64,000 nucleotides of DNA from positions 1 to 64,000 of the forward strand of contig JAEWBF010000105.1 of NCBI GenBank assembly GCA_023391285.1, written 5' to 3'. Positions 32,951-41,545 of the stretch are shown one piece after another. The DNA is from Verrucomicrobiota bacterium (GTDB lineage Bacteria > Verrucomicrobiota > Verrucomicrobiia > Opitutales > Opitutaceae). Numbering within the stretch: position 1 is the stretch's first letter; every line of letters begins with the position of its first letter. The notes under the pieces were generated by a model. It ran no database searches. It saw only the letters and a program-made list of their open reading frames with translations, and was not told where the DNA came from. A program made the position numbers and the translations under genes.

Positions 32951-34201
32951 TCAAACCGCCCGAAATACCGCCGCCGCATTCTGCCCGCCGAATCCGAGAT
33001 TATTGCTCAACACAGTCCGCACCTTCGCCTCGCGCGCCTGATTCGGAACATAGTCCAAATCGCACTCGGGATCGGGATTCACCAGGTTGATTGTCGGCGC
33101 GATTTTCCCCGTCTGGATCGTCTTGGCGCAAATTACACTCTCGATGCCTCCCGCCGCGCCCAGCAGGTGCCCCGTCATCGACTTCGTCGAGCTCACCGCG
33201 AGCTTCCGCGCGTGTTCTCCAAACACCTTCTTGATCGCGAGCGTCTCGAACTTGTCGTTATACGGGGTGCTGGTGCCATGCGCATTGATATAGTCGACCG
33301 CCTCCGGCGCCACCCCCGCACTCCCTAGCGCGCGCTTCATCGCCATCGACAAACCTTTCCCATCCGGATCCGGCTGCGTGATGTGAAACGCGTCGCACGT
33401 CGCCGCATAGCCCGCGAGTTCGCAATAGATCCGCGCGCCGCGCGCCTGCGCATGCTCGAGCGTCTCCAAAACCAGGATACCCGCGCCTTCGCCCATGATG
33501 AAACCGTCGCGTTCCAAATCGAACGGCCGGCTCGCCGTCTGCGGCGAATCATTGCGCGTGCTCATCGCCTTCATCGAGCAGAAGCTCGCATACGCGAAGG
33601 GCGTGATCGCCGCCTCGCTGCCGCCGGCAATCATCACGTCGACATCCCCGCGCCGGATCGCGTGCGCCGCTTCGCCGATCGCATGCGTGCCCGTGGCGCA
33701 CGCCGAGACCACGCCGAAATTCGGCCCGCGCGCCCCAATCTCGATCGCCACCAGGCCCGAGCACATGTTGCCGATCAGCGAGGGAATCGTGAAGGGCGAC
33801 ACCTTTCTCGGTCCGCGTTCGGCCAACACCTTCAACTGCGATTCATACGTATACATTCCGCCGATACCGGAGCCGATCATCACGCCCACCCGATCGCCAT
33901 CCTCGCGCGCCGGATCGAGTCCCGCATCTTTGATCGCCTGCTTCGCCGCGACAAAACCGAAGTGCGTATAACGGTCGTTCCGCCGCGCCTCCTTCGGATC
34001 CATGTGCTGCGCCGCTTCCCAGCCGCGCACTTCCGCTCCGATCTGACACGGATAATCCGCCGGATCGAAGAGCGACACCCGTTCGATGCCGCATTTGCCC
34101 GCCAGCAGGCTGGACCAGAAGGTTTCAACATCGTGACCAATGGAGGTGACGACACCGAGTCCGGTTACAACGACGCGACGTGAGGATGCAGGATATTCCA
34201 T
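32951..34201 (-). CDS. fabF: beta-ketoacyl-ACP synthase II
   Basis: Elongating condensing enzyme of type II fatty acid synthesis. 416 residues. Thiolase-fold catalytic triad: nucleophilic C in VVSACATGTHAIG, H in NAHGTSTPYND and H in STKSMTGHLLGAAGG. The start RRVVVTGLGVVTSIGHDVETFW is canonical. Last gene of the fabG-acpP-fabF unit. A terminator-like hairpin lies between acpP and this gene, so part of the transcripts may stop before it. Confidence 0.96.
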   Translation of the reverse strand: MEYPASSRRVVVTGLGVVTSIGHDVETFWSSLLAGKCGIERVSLFDPADYPCQIGAEVRGWEAAQHMDPKEARRNDRYTHFGFVAAKQAIKDAGLDPAREDGDRVGVMIGSGIGGMYTYESQLKVLAERGPRKVSPFTIPSLIGNMCSGLVAIEIGARGPNFGVVSACATGTHAIGEAAHAIRRGDVDVMIAGGSEAAITPFAYASFCSMKAMSTRNDSPQTASRPFDLERDGFIMGEGAGILVLETLEHAQARGARIYCELAGYAATCDAFHITQPDPDGKGLSMAMKRALGSAGVAPEAVDYINAHGTSTPYNDKFETLAIKKVFGEHARKLAVSSTKSMTGHLLGAAGGIESVICAKTIQTGKIAPTINLVNPDPECDLDYVPNQAREAKVRTVLSNNLGFGGQNAAAVFRAV

Positions 34202-34232
34202 GAGTGACGGTGCGAAGCGCGAAACTCTAAAA

Positions 34233-34282
34233 ACAAAAAGGCGTTCTGCCGAAAATTTCCGTCAGGAAACAGGCAGAACGCC
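34233..34282 (-). terminator. terminator hairpin between acpP and fabF
   Basis: ggcgttctgcc (34240-34250) and ggcagaacgcc (34272-34282) form a perfect 11-bp stem. On the minus strand it is followed by TTTTTGTTTTT. It allows far more acpP than fabF message. Confidence 0.8.
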
Positions 34283-34301
34283 GGAAAAGGAAAACGCGTG
34301 A

Positions 34302-34565
34302 TTAGGCCTGACCCGCCTTGCCCTTGATGTAGTCGATCACCTGGCCGACCGTCTGGAGCTTCTCGGCGTCGGACTCGGGGATCTCGCCCTTGATCTCGTC
34401 CTTGAATTCTTCCTCGAAGGCCATGATCAGCTCGACCGTGTCGAGCGAATCGGCGCCAAGATCGTCCAAAAACGAGGCGGTCGGCGTCACCTGCTCTTCG
34501 TTCACGTTGAGCTGGTTGACGATGATCTCCTTGACGCGTTGTTCGATGGTTTTTTGGTCGGCCAT
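34302..34565 (-). CDS. acpP: acyl carrier protein
   Basis: 87 residues from ATG 34565 (MADQKTIEQRVKEIIVNQL). The phosphopantetheine site is in LGADSLDTVELIMAFEEEF. Acidic, four-helix type. The C-terminal VIDYIKGKAGQA is slightly longer than E. coli ACP. Carries growing acyl chains for fatty acid and lipid A synthesis. 41 bases downstream of fabG. Confidence 0.97.
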   Translation of the reverse strand: MADQKTIEQRVKEIIVNQLNVNEEQVTPTASFLDDLGADSLDTVELIMAFEEEFKDEIKGEIPESDAEKLQTVGQVIDYIKGKAGQA

Positions 34566-34606
34566 GATTGGTAAAAAGATGCGGAACGCTAGTGGCTGGG
34601 CAGACT

Positions 34607-35356
34607 TCACATCGCCATGCCGCCGTCAACGGCAAAAACTTGCCCCGTGATGTAGCCCGCTTCCTCAGAACACAAATACGCGGTCATGTTCGCGATGTCC
34701 GCCGCTTCGCCGAATTTTTTCAGCGGCACCGCCTCCAGAATCTTCCCCGCGACTTCCGCATTGTTCACGAAGTCGGTGGTCATGTCGGTTTTGATAAACC
34801 CGGGCGCCACCGCATTTACCGTCACGCTCCGGCTCGCGAATTCACGCGCCAAGGTCTTCGTCAAACCAATCATCCCGGCCTTTGCCGCCGCGTAGTTCGC
34901 CTGCCCCGCATTGCCCATAAGGCCGCTCACGGAGGTGATGTTTACGATGCGGCCCCAGCGCGCCCGGGTCATCGGTCGTGCCAGCGCCTTCGTCCAGTGA
35001 AAGCAGCTCGTGAGATTCGTCGAAATCACGTCGTTCCAATCCGCGTCGCTCATGCGAAACAAGAGCCCGTCGCGCGTGATGCCCGCGTTGTTCACGAGAA
35101 TGTCGATCGTGGGAAATTCCTTCGACAGCTCCTCTGCCGCCTTCGCGATCGCCGCGCCATCCGCCACGTCCACCGCGAATGCCTTCGCCTTCCCGCCCGC
35201 CGCCGTGATCGCCGCCGCCGCCGCGCCGCATGAATCGGCCGACTTCGATACGCAGATCACGGTCACGCCGTGCTTGGCGAGCGTTTCAGCGATGGCCTTG
35301 CCGATGCCACGACCGGCGCCAGTCACGAGTGCAGTGCGATTAGTAAACGTAAGCAT
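34607..35356 (-). CDS. fabG: 3-oxoacyl-ACP reductase
   Basis: NADPH-dependent reduction of 3-ketoacyl-ACP. 249 residues of the SDR family: TALVTGAGRGIGKAIAE cofactor loop, NNAGITRDGLL, catalytic S in NITSVSGLMGN, and YAAAKAGMIGLTK with the YxxxK pair; the C-terminus GQVFAVDGGMAM is typical. First gene of the fabG-acpP-fabF operon. fabD and fabH are not in the window. Confidence 0.95.
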   Translation of the reverse strand: MLTFTNRTALVTGAGRGIGKAIAETLAKHGVTVICVSKSADSCGAAAAAITAAGGKAKAFAVDVADGAAIAKAAEELSKEFPTIDILVNNAGITRDGLLFRMSDADWNDVISTNLTSCFHWTKALARPMTRARWGRIVNITSVSGLMGNAGQANYAAAKAGMIGLTKTLAREFASRSVTVNAVAPGFIKTDMTTDFVNNAEVAGKILEAVPLKKFGEAADIANMTAYLCSEEAGYITGQVFAVDGGMAM

Positions 35357-35367
35357 GAGGAAAATGT

Positions 35368-35451
35368 AGCGAGTAGTGAGTAGCGGGTAGCGAGTAGAAA
35401 ATTTCGTCTGCCGCAGCTCCCCTGCTCGCTACGCGCTACTCACTACTCGCT
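35368..35451. repeat. long inverted repeat of gtagcgagtagtgagtag type
   Basis: Arms 35368-35394 and 35425-35451 pair at 26 of 27 positions. Each arm is made of agcgagtag / agtgagtag words of 9-10 bases. It lies between the flavoprotein stop and the fabG start. Confidence 0.85.
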
Positions 35452-35461
35452 ATTTCCAAGA

Positions 35462-36631
35462 TCAATACACGTCCCGCTGATACCGCCGCTCCTTCTTCAT
35501 CTGCTTCACATACTCCGCCGCCGCGGCCGGCTCCATCCCGCCATGCAGCGCGATGATCCCGTGCAACGCCACGTCCACGTCTTTCGCCATGCGTTTCGCA
35601 TCGCCGCACACGTAGAAATGCCCGCCGCCCGCAATCCACGCCCACAACTCCGCCGCATTCTCGCGCATCCGATCCTGCACGTAGATCTTCTGCTCCTGGT
35701 CCCGCGAAAACGCCGTGTCGAGCCGCGCGATCTTTCCTTCCTTCAACCACGCCTCCCACTCCTCCTCATACAGGAAGTCCGTCGCGCGCCGCTGGTCGCC
35801 GAAAAACACCCAGTTCCGCCCCGTCGCGCCGCTCGCGATCCGATCCTGCACAAATGCGCGAAACGGCGCGATCCCCGTTCCCGGCCCGACCATGATCGCG
35901 TCCTTCGAGCCGTCTTCCGGCGGACCGAAATGCGAATGCGACACAAACACCGGCAGCTGCGTCGTCCCCACCCGCACGCGATCCGCCAAATAGGTGGAGC
36001 ACACGCCCACCCGCTCCCGGTTGTTCGTCTGATAACGCACCACTGCCACCGTCAGATGCACGTCCGTCGGATGCACCTTCGGCGACGACGCGATCGAATA
36101 AAGCCGCGGCATCAACTTCCGCAGATGATCCACGAACTCCTGCGGCGTCAGCTTCGCACTCGGAAACTCCGTCAACACATCCACGAAATGCCGCTCTTCC
36201 AGAAACGCCGTCAGCACGGGCTTCGATTCCGGCGCGAGCAGCCCCGTCAACCTCGCCTGCTCTCCCGCATCGGTCGCTTTCGCCGCCAGCGTGCTCACGA
36301 TCTTCGAGGTCGGACCCGACAACGCCAGCCGCGCCGTCAGCGCCTCGCGCAACGTAATCGGCTCCGCCAGTTTCAACATCGCCGGCAACACCAGCTCCTC
36401 GCCCGTCGCCCCGAGCCGCTCCAGCAGCTCCGCAACCTCCGAGTCACGATTTCTCGGATACACGCCGAGCGAATCGCCCGCCTTGTAGTGCAACCCGCTG
36501 CCCGCGAGGCTCACCACAAAGTGCCGCGTCTCTTTCGCCGAGCCCGGTTTGGTCAACAACCGGTTCTCCGTCACGCACGCCGGGAAGGGATGATCTTTTG
36601 AAAACGTCGAGCTTTCCGCAGGATTTGACAT
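35462..36631 (-). CDS. sulfite-reductase-type flavoprotein (FAD/NADP reductase part only)
   Basis: 389 residues from ATG 36631 (MSNPAESSTFSKDHPFP). Matches the CysJ / cytochrome P450 reductase C-terminal half: connecting domain with GDSLGVYPRNRD, FAD site RLYSIASSP, GVCSTYLAD and the NADP site GPGTGIAPFRAFVQDR, then FYVCGDAKRMAKDVD. The N-terminal flavodoxin domain of CysJ is missing, so electrons must leave through another carrier. No hemoprotein subunit (cysI) is adjacent. Sulfite reduction is the usual annotation but not proven here. Divergent from rluB. Confidence 0.85.
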   Translation of the reverse strand: MSNPAESSTFSKDHPFPACVTENRLLTKPGSAKETRHFVVSLAGSGLHYKAGDSLGVYPRNRDSEVAELLERLGATGEELVLPAMLKLAEPITLREALTARLALSGPTSKIVSTLAAKATDAGEQARLTGLLAPESKPVLTAFLEERHFVDVLTEFPSAKLTPQEFVDHLRKLMPRLYSIASSPKVHPTDVHLTVAVVRYQTNNRERVGVCSTYLADRVRVGTTQLPVFVSHSHFGPPEDGSKDAIMVGPGTGIAPFRAFVQDRIASGATGRNWVFFGDQRRATDFLYEEEWEAWLKEGKIARLDTAFSRDQEQKIYVQDRMRENAAELWAWIAGGGHFYVCGDAKRMAKDVDVALHGIIALHGGMEPAAAAEYVKQMKKERRYQRDVY

Positions 36632-36731
36632 GGCCAGCGCGCATGAAGCGCGGGCCCGCCGACTCGCGCAAGCCGCATTCCTGTCCGCAGGCTTGCAGCA
36701 GTTGCGCAATCGCACCCACTCTGTCCCGCTG

Positions 36732-37532
36732 ATGGCCTCCGCTCCGATCCGATTGCAAAAATACCTCGCCGACGCCGGCATCTGTTCGCGTCGCGCCGCC
36801 GAAGCGCTCATCGCGCAGGGCCAGGTGTGGGTCAACGGCGAGCCCGCCACCCTCGGCCAAAAGGTCACCCCCGGCGTCGATCGCGTCACCACCGGCGGAA
36901 AAAGCGTCCGGTCCACCGCCCAACCCCGCGTGACCCTCGCCGTCCACAAACCTCGCGGTCTCGTCTGCTCCAACGAAGATCCCCACAACCCCGAAACCAT
37001 CTTCACCGTTCTCCCGCGCGAAGTTTCCCACCTCCGCTTCTTCTGCGCCGGCCGGCTCGACAAGGACAGCGAGGGGCTCGTCATCCTCACGACCGACGGC
37101 GACCTCGCGCATCGCCTGATGCACCCGTCCAACGTGGTCGTGAAACGTTACCACGTCGTTCTGGAAAAACCCTTTCCCGCCAAGCGCCTGGGCGCTCTCG
37201 TCAAAGGCGTCATCGCCGACGGCGAACGCCTCAAGGTCGAACGCGCCGCCCTCGTCAATCCAACCGTGAACGACGACTCCACCGCGCTCGATGTCCACAT
37301 GCACCACGGCAAAAAGCGCGAGATCCGCCTGCTCTTCACCGCCCTCGGCTACGACGTGAAACGCCTCCGCCGTTACCAGATCGGAAGCTTCCGCTTGAAA
37401 GGCATTCCGCTCCGGGCCATGAAAAAACTCACGCCGGGCGAAATCGAATCGCTCTTTCATTCGCCCAAAACGCCGCACGCCACCCACGAGGCGTCCGCAC
37501 CCAACCCTCACGACGTTTCCCATGAAAACTAA
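36732..37532 (+). CDS. rluB: RsuA/RluB family pseudouridine synthase
   Basis: Modifies uridine in rRNA, RluB-like enzymes acting on 23S U2605. I take ATG 36732 (MASAPIRLQKYLADAGICSRR), giving 266 residues, because the S4 domain begins right there; ATG 36630 would overlap the divergent flavoprotein start. S4 domain at 6-55, then VHKPRGLVCSNEDPHN and the catalytic GRLDKDSEGLVILTTDG, HGKKREIRLLF and LRRYQIGSF. The tail is low-complexity. Its end overlaps the start of the SH3 protein gene by 11 bases. Confidence 0.88.
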   Translation: MASAPIRLQKYLADAGICSRRAAEALIAQGQVWVNGEPATLGQKVTPGVDRVTTGGKSVRSTAQPRVTLAVHKPRGLVCSNEDPHNPETIFTVLPREVSHLRFFCAGRLDKDSEGLVILTTDGDLAHRLMHPSNVVVKRYHVVLEKPFPAKRLGALVKGVIADGERLKVERAALVNPTVNDDSTALDVHMHHGKKREIRLLFTALGYDVKRLRRYQIGSFRLKGIPLRAMKKLTPGEIESLFHSPKTPHATHEASAPNPHDVSHEN

Positions 37533-38331
37533 ACTCGCGCTCCTCGCTTTCTTCGTCGCCGCCCGCGCCGCCTTCGCCGCGCCGCTCCCGGCCACGACCG
37601 CCGTGCACGCGAAGCCCGACGCCAACTCTCCCGCCATCGCCACGCTCAACGCCGGCGCCGAACCGAAGCCCGCACACGACCAGCTCGCCACCGCGCCCAG
37701 CGGCTGGCTCGCCGTCGAACTTCCCGGCCCCTTCGAAGGCTACGTCCAAAACAAGGACATCGCCAAAAGCCTCGACGTGAAAATCGGCGCTCAGATCCGC
37801 GTCGCGCCGAAAGCCGACGCCACCGTCATCACCACGATGGAAGCCGCCGACGAAGCCGAGATCACCGGCCTCCACGGCCGCTGGACCCAGGTCAAAATCG
37901 AAAAGACCCTCACCGGCTACATCTATCTCGGCACCACCGAAGTCGCTTCGAAACCGGCCGCCCACTCCGCGCCCGCCGACACTCCCGCCCCGCTCCAACC
38001 CGCGCCCGTCGCCCCCGTCGGCAAGGGCTTCAACGCCGCCGGCAAATCCGTTTCGGTCAATCTCGCCAGCGGCAACGGCGCCACGCTCCCCCGCCTTTTC
38101 CAAGGCAAATTCGTTTCGACCCGCAGCCCATTCAAACCCCGCCGCCCCTACGACTGGGCGCTGCACGACGACGCCGGCAAGCGCTACGCTTATCTCGACA
38201 TCAGCAAGCTCCTCCTCACCGAACAAATCGAGAGCTACGCCGATCACGTCGTCGTCGTCTACGGCGCCGCCCGCCCCGGCCCCGACGGCAAGGAAATGGT
38301 GATCCAGGTCGAGAGCCTCCAACTGAAGTAA
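37522..38331 (+). CDS. exported protein with two bacterial SH3-like domains
   Basis: 269 residues. Signal peptide at about 1-20 (MKTKLALLAFFVAARAAFAA, cleavage near AFA-AP). Two SH3b-like segments: about 23-85 (VHAKPDANSPAIATLNAG, PSGWLAVELPGPFEGYVQ) and about 88-142 (VAPKADATVITTMEA, GRWTQVKIEKTLTGYIYL). A Pro/Ala-rich linker follows (145-170), then a C-terminal domain (LFQGKFVSTRSPFKPRRPYDWAL and YAYLDISKLL). Probably periplasmic or envelope-associated. Translationally coupled to rluB. Function unknown. Confidence 0.75.
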   Translation: MKTKLALLAFFVAARAAFAAPLPATTAVHAKPDANSPAIATLNAGAEPKPAHDQLATAPSGWLAVELPGPFEGYVQNKDIAKSLDVKIGAQIRVAPKADATVITTMEAADEAEITGLHGRWTQVKIEKTLTGYIYLGTTEVASKPAAHSAPADTPAPLQPAPVAPVGKGFNAAGKSVSVNLASGNGATLPRLFQGKFVSTRSPFKPRRPYDWALHDDAGKRYAYLDISKLLLTEQIESYADHVVVVYGAARPGPDGKEMVIQVESLQLK

Positions 38332-38378
38332 GTTTCTCGCCCGTGGCATACGCCATCCGGCGCGAATAAACGTCTTCC

Positions 38379-38409
38379 TTTTGGCGTCTTTTCGCGTGTT
38401 TCGCGGGCG
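38379..38409 (+). repeat. unpaired arm of the cgcgtgtttcgcgggcg repeat
   Basis: ttttggcgtcttttcgcgtgtttcgcgggcg ends 12 bases before the folD ATG. The left arm is too degraded to align. Confidence 0.5.
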
Positions 38410-38421
38410 CCGTATTTATCC

Positions 38422-39297
38422 ATGACCCTCATCGACGGAAACCAAATCGCCGCCGCGATCATCGCGGAGCTGAAATCCGAAGTCGCCGCCATCGCCGGCC
38501 GCAAGCCGTGCATCGCTCTCGTCCGCGTCGGCGACGACCCCGCTTCGGTTTCCTACGTGAAGAAAAAGGAGAAGACCGCCGCCGAAATCGGTCTCGAAAG
38601 CCGCATCATTCTTCCGCCGATCACCATCTCGCAGGACGAACTTTTCAAACTCATCGACGACCTCAACGCCGACGCCAACGTCGACGGCATCCTCGTCCAA
38701 TCGCCGCTCCCCAAGCACATCGACGAAGTCGCCGTCTTCCGCCGCGTTTCCGCCGCCAAGGACGTCGACGGTTTCAACACGCTCAATCTCGGCAAGGTCG
38801 CCCAGGAAGACGAAACCGGCTTCGTCGCTTGCACGCCCGCCGGCATCATGGAGCTCCTCGCCCGCAGCGGCGTCGATCTGAAAGGCAAGCACGTCGTCGT
38901 CCTCGGCCGCTCGCTCATCGTCGGCAAACCCGTCGCACTCCTCGCGCTGCAGAAAAAAGCCGGCGCCAACGGCACCGTCACCATCTGCCATTCCGCTACC
39001 AAGGATCTTCCGTCGATCACCCGCCAGGCCGACGTCCTCATCGCCGCCATCGGCCGCGCCGAATTCGTCACCGCTGAAATGGTGAAACCCGGCGCCGTCG
39101 TCATCGACGTAGGCATCAACCGCGTTCCCGATCCGTCCAAAAAAACCGGATACCGCCTCACCGGCGACGTTCATTTTCCCACCGTCTCCACGCTCGCGAG
39201 CCAGATCACGCCCGTCCCTGGCGGCGTCGGCCCCATGACCGTCGCGATGCTGATGAAGAACACGGTGAAGGCGTTCAACCAAACCGCCGCCCACTAA
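38422..39297 (+). CDS. folD: methylenetetrahydrofolate dehydrogenase / cyclohydrolase
   Basis: Bifunctional enzyme giving 10-formyl-THF from methylene-THF with NADP. 291 residues. Catalytic K in VSYVKKKEKTAAEIG, substrate loop VDGILVQSPLPKHID, KDVDGFNTLNLG, CTPAGIMELL, cofactor motif VVLGRSLIVGKPVALLAL, and PVPGGVGPMTVAMLMKNT at the end. Usual length and order. Followed by a three-copy repeat cluster. Confidence 0.96.
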   Translation: MTLIDGNQIAAAIIAELKSEVAAIAGRKPCIALVRVGDDPASVSYVKKKEKTAAEIGLESRIILPPITISQDELFKLIDDLNADANVDGILVQSPLPKHIDEVAVFRRVSAAKDVDGFNTLNLGKVAQEDETGFVACTPAGIMELLARSGVDLKGKHVVVLGRSLIVGKPVALLALQKKAGANGTVTICHSATKDLPSITRQADVLIAAIGRAEFVTAEMVKPGAVVIDVGINRVPDPSKKTGYRLTGDVHFPTVSTLASQITPVPGGVGPMTVAMLMKNTVKAFNQTAAH

Positions 39298-39304
39298 TCC
39301 CCTC

Positions 39305-39397
39305 GTAGCGGAACGCGTGAGCGTTTCGTCTCCGGTAGCGGAACGCGTGAGCGTCTCGTTTGCAGACGAACGCCCAAACGCTCACGCGTTCCGCTAC
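39305..39397. repeat. cluster of three GTAG-headed palindromes
   Basis: Two direct copies (GTAG at 39305 and 39335: cggaacgc-gtga-gcgtttcg or gcgtctcg) and one inverted copy ending in CTAC at 39394-39397. The pair of opposite copies forms a REPIN-like structure. Confidence 0.85.
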
Positions 39398-39498
39398 CAC
39401 GCTCGTCCCGCCGCCGCCATAACGCCCTCGACCAATCGGGGGAATCCCGCTGTCCCCGCACTTGCGCCAGCTCGCGCAAGTCCCTTTTCTCCGAGCCA

Positions 39499-40632
39499 AT
39501 GGCCGCGCCTTCCATCCTCGTCGTCGACGATCAGCCCATCAACGTCCAGCTCCTCAAACGTAAATTGGAGCGCGAGGGTCTGCAGGTTTCCGCCGCCTAC
39601 AACGGCCTCGAGGCGCTCGATCTCGTCAAAAAATCCAAGCCCGATCTCATCCTGCTCGATGTGATGATGCCCGACATGGACGGCATCGAGGTCTGCCAGC
39701 GTCTGCAAGCCGACGAGCAAACGCGTTCGATCCCGATCATCTTCATCACCGCGCGCACCTCGAAGGAGGGCAAAATCGAAGGGCTCAACGTCGGCGCCGT
39801 CGACTACATCACCAAACCCATCGATCTCGACGAAACCCTCGCGCGCGTCCAAACACAGCTTCGGTTCGTCGCCATCAACCGTGAGATGGTCGACCTCCAA
39901 CGCCGCCTCGTCGAAGCGCGCCGCGCCGCCACCATCGGCGCTGTCACCCAGGGCATCGCACACAATCTCAACAATCTCCTGGGCGTCGTCATCGGCTATC
40001 TCGACCTCATCAAAGCCTACTACGACAAACCCGAGCAGGTTAAAAAGAACGCCCATCACGTCGAGGAAGCCGTTCACCGCATCGTCTCCATCATCAAGCA
40101 GCTCAGCTCCCTCGTCGTCCGCTCCCGCCCACCGTTATCCAAGGGAAATCTCCAGCGTCTGCTCGAAAACAGCATCGCCCGCTTCCGCGCCGAAAACCGC
40201 CTCGACGCCGCCGTCACCATCGACAACCCGCTCGGCGAACTGGTTTTCGACACCAACTACGAAGTCTTCGAGGAGGTTGTATCCAAAGTTCTGATCAACG
40301 CCTGGGAAGCCTACGACAACCGCCCCACCGACCCGCGGCCGATCTCCATTCATACGCGGCTCATCGACAAGGGCGACGACGGCAAGCTCGTCGAAATCCG
40401 CGTCGACGATTCCGGCCACGGCCTCGAAGACGAAATCCGCGACCACATCTTCGAACCGTTCATCAGCTCGAAACACACTGTCGGCGTCGGCATGGGTCTC
40501 ACCATCGCGCGTCACGCGCTCCGCAATCTCGGCGGCGAAGCCAGCGTGGTCGATCGTCCCGAAGGCGGCGCGAGCGCCATCCTTACGCACCCGCTCGAAC
40601 CCCGCAAACCCCGCCGCCCCTCCAACGAGTAG
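39499..40632 (+). CDS. response-regulator receiver fused to a sensor-kinase core (REC-HisKA-HATPase)
   Basis: 377 residues. Receiver domain 1-120: VVDDQPINVQLL, phospho-acceptor D in LILLDVMMPDMDG, ITARTS and K in DYITKPID. Then HisKA with GAVTQGIAHNLNNLLGVVIGYLD (His followed by Asn instead of the common Glu). HATPase at about 245-365 with LINAWEAYDN (N box), DDSGHGLEDEI (G1) and GVGMGLTIARHAL (G2). No membrane segment, so it is a soluble kinase whose activity is probably set by phosphorylation of its own receiver. Partner proteins unknown. Confidence 0.88.
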   Translation: MAAPSILVVDDQPINVQLLKRKLEREGLQVSAAYNGLEALDLVKKSKPDLILLDVMMPDMDGIEVCQRLQADEQTRSIPIIFITARTSKEGKIEGLNVGAVDYITKPIDLDETLARVQTQLRFVAINREMVDLQRRLVEARRAATIGAVTQGIAHNLNNLLGVVIGYLDLIKAYYDKPEQVKKNAHHVEEAVHRIVSIIKQLSSLVVRSRPPLSKGNLQRLLENSIARFRAENRLDAAVTIDNPLGELVFDTNYEVFEEVVSKVLINAWEAYDNRPTDPRPISIHTRLIDKGDDGKLVEIRVDDSGHGLEDEIRDHIFEPFISSKHTVGVGMGLTIARHALRNLGGEASVVDRPEGGASAILTHPLEPRKPRRPSNE

Positions 40633-40679
40633 CGCCGATCTCTGATCGGCCAAACTCCTCGCGCGCTTCCCGCTTCCAC

Positions 40680-41489
40680 ATGCCCGCTCCCAAGATCGCT
40701 TTCCTTGGCTCCGGTAACATGGCCGCCGCCATCGTCGATGGCCTGCTCGCCCAAAATCCCGCCGCCGTTTCCGACCTCGCCTGCTTCAGCGCCAGCGGAC
40801 GCACGTCTTCCGCTCTCGCCGCTCGCACCGGTATCCAACTTGCCAACACGCTCGACGAGCTCCTCGCGTCCGCCGACGTCGTGGTGATCGCCTTCAAGCC
40901 GCAACACCTCGCCTCCGCCGATCCGCGCCTCGCCGATCTCACCGCCGGCAAACTCGTCGTCTCCGTCCTCGCCGGCAAAAAACTCGCCACTCTCGCCAAA
41001 ACCTTCCCGCGCGCCCGCAACGTCGTGCGCACGATGCCCAACACCCCCGCCGCCATCGGCGCCGGCATCACGCCTTACTGCACGCTTCAACCGCTCTCAG
41101 CGGCGGACCGCACCGCCGTCGAAACGCTCCTCTCCGCCTGCGGTTCCCACCTCGAACTCGCCGAAGATCACATGAACGCCGTCACCGCCCTCAGCGGCAG
41201 CGGCCCGGCTTTCCTCTTCGAATTCGTCGCCGCGATGCGCGACGGCGGCATCGCCGCCAATCTCCCGCCCGAGATCGCCGCGCGTCTCGCGACCGAAACC
41301 GTCCTCGGCGCCGCGCGCCTGCTCGCCCGCCGCCAGGTCGATCCCGAAACGCTTCGCAATCAGGTCACCTCGCCTAACGGCACCACGTTCGCCGGCCTCA
41401 AGCACCTCGAGTCCGCCCATTTTCGCCCGATCATCCGCGACACGCTTCTCGCCGCCCGCAACCGTGCCGCCGAGCTTTCGCAGGATTAG
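40680..41489 (+). CDS. proC: pyrroline-5-carboxylate reductase
   Basis: Last step of proline synthesis, reducing P5C with NAD(P)H. 269 residues: Rossmann motif IAFLGSGNMAAAIVDGLL, VIAFKPQHL, VRTMPNTPAAIGAGIT, and the C-terminal helical domain with TALSGSGPAFLFEFVAAM and QVTSPNGTTFAGLKHLE. Canonical length. The TAG stop is followed at once by a GTAG-headed palindrome. Confidence 0.95.
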   Translation: MPAPKIAFLGSGNMAAAIVDGLLAQNPAAVSDLACFSASGRTSSALAARTGIQLANTLDELLASADVVVIAFKPQHLASADPRLADLTAGKLVVSVLAGKKLATLAKTFPRARNVVRTMPNTPAAIGAGITPYCTLQPLSAADRTAVETLLSACGSHLELAEDHMNAVTALSGSGPAFLFEFVAAMRDGGIAANLPPEIAARLATETVLGAARLLARRQVDPETLRNQVTSPNGTTFAGLKHLESAHFRPIIRDTLLAARNRAAELSQD

Positions 41490-41516
41490 GTAGGGCGAAC
41501 TGTCCCCAGTGAGCCG
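41490..41516 (+). repeat. GTAG-headed palindrome after proC
   Basis: GTAG ggcgaactg tccc cagtgagcc: a degenerate stem of the gtagggcg family, joined on the right by a ccccgacgtcctcgtcggg module up to the potA stop. Confidence 0.55.
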
Positions 41517-41545
41517 CCATTGCCCCGACGTCCTCGTCGGGCCGC

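Noticed and set aside
39305..39397. The repeat cluster considered as a CRISPR array
   Set aside because: Only three units, in mixed orientation, spacers of unequal and very short length, and no cas genes.
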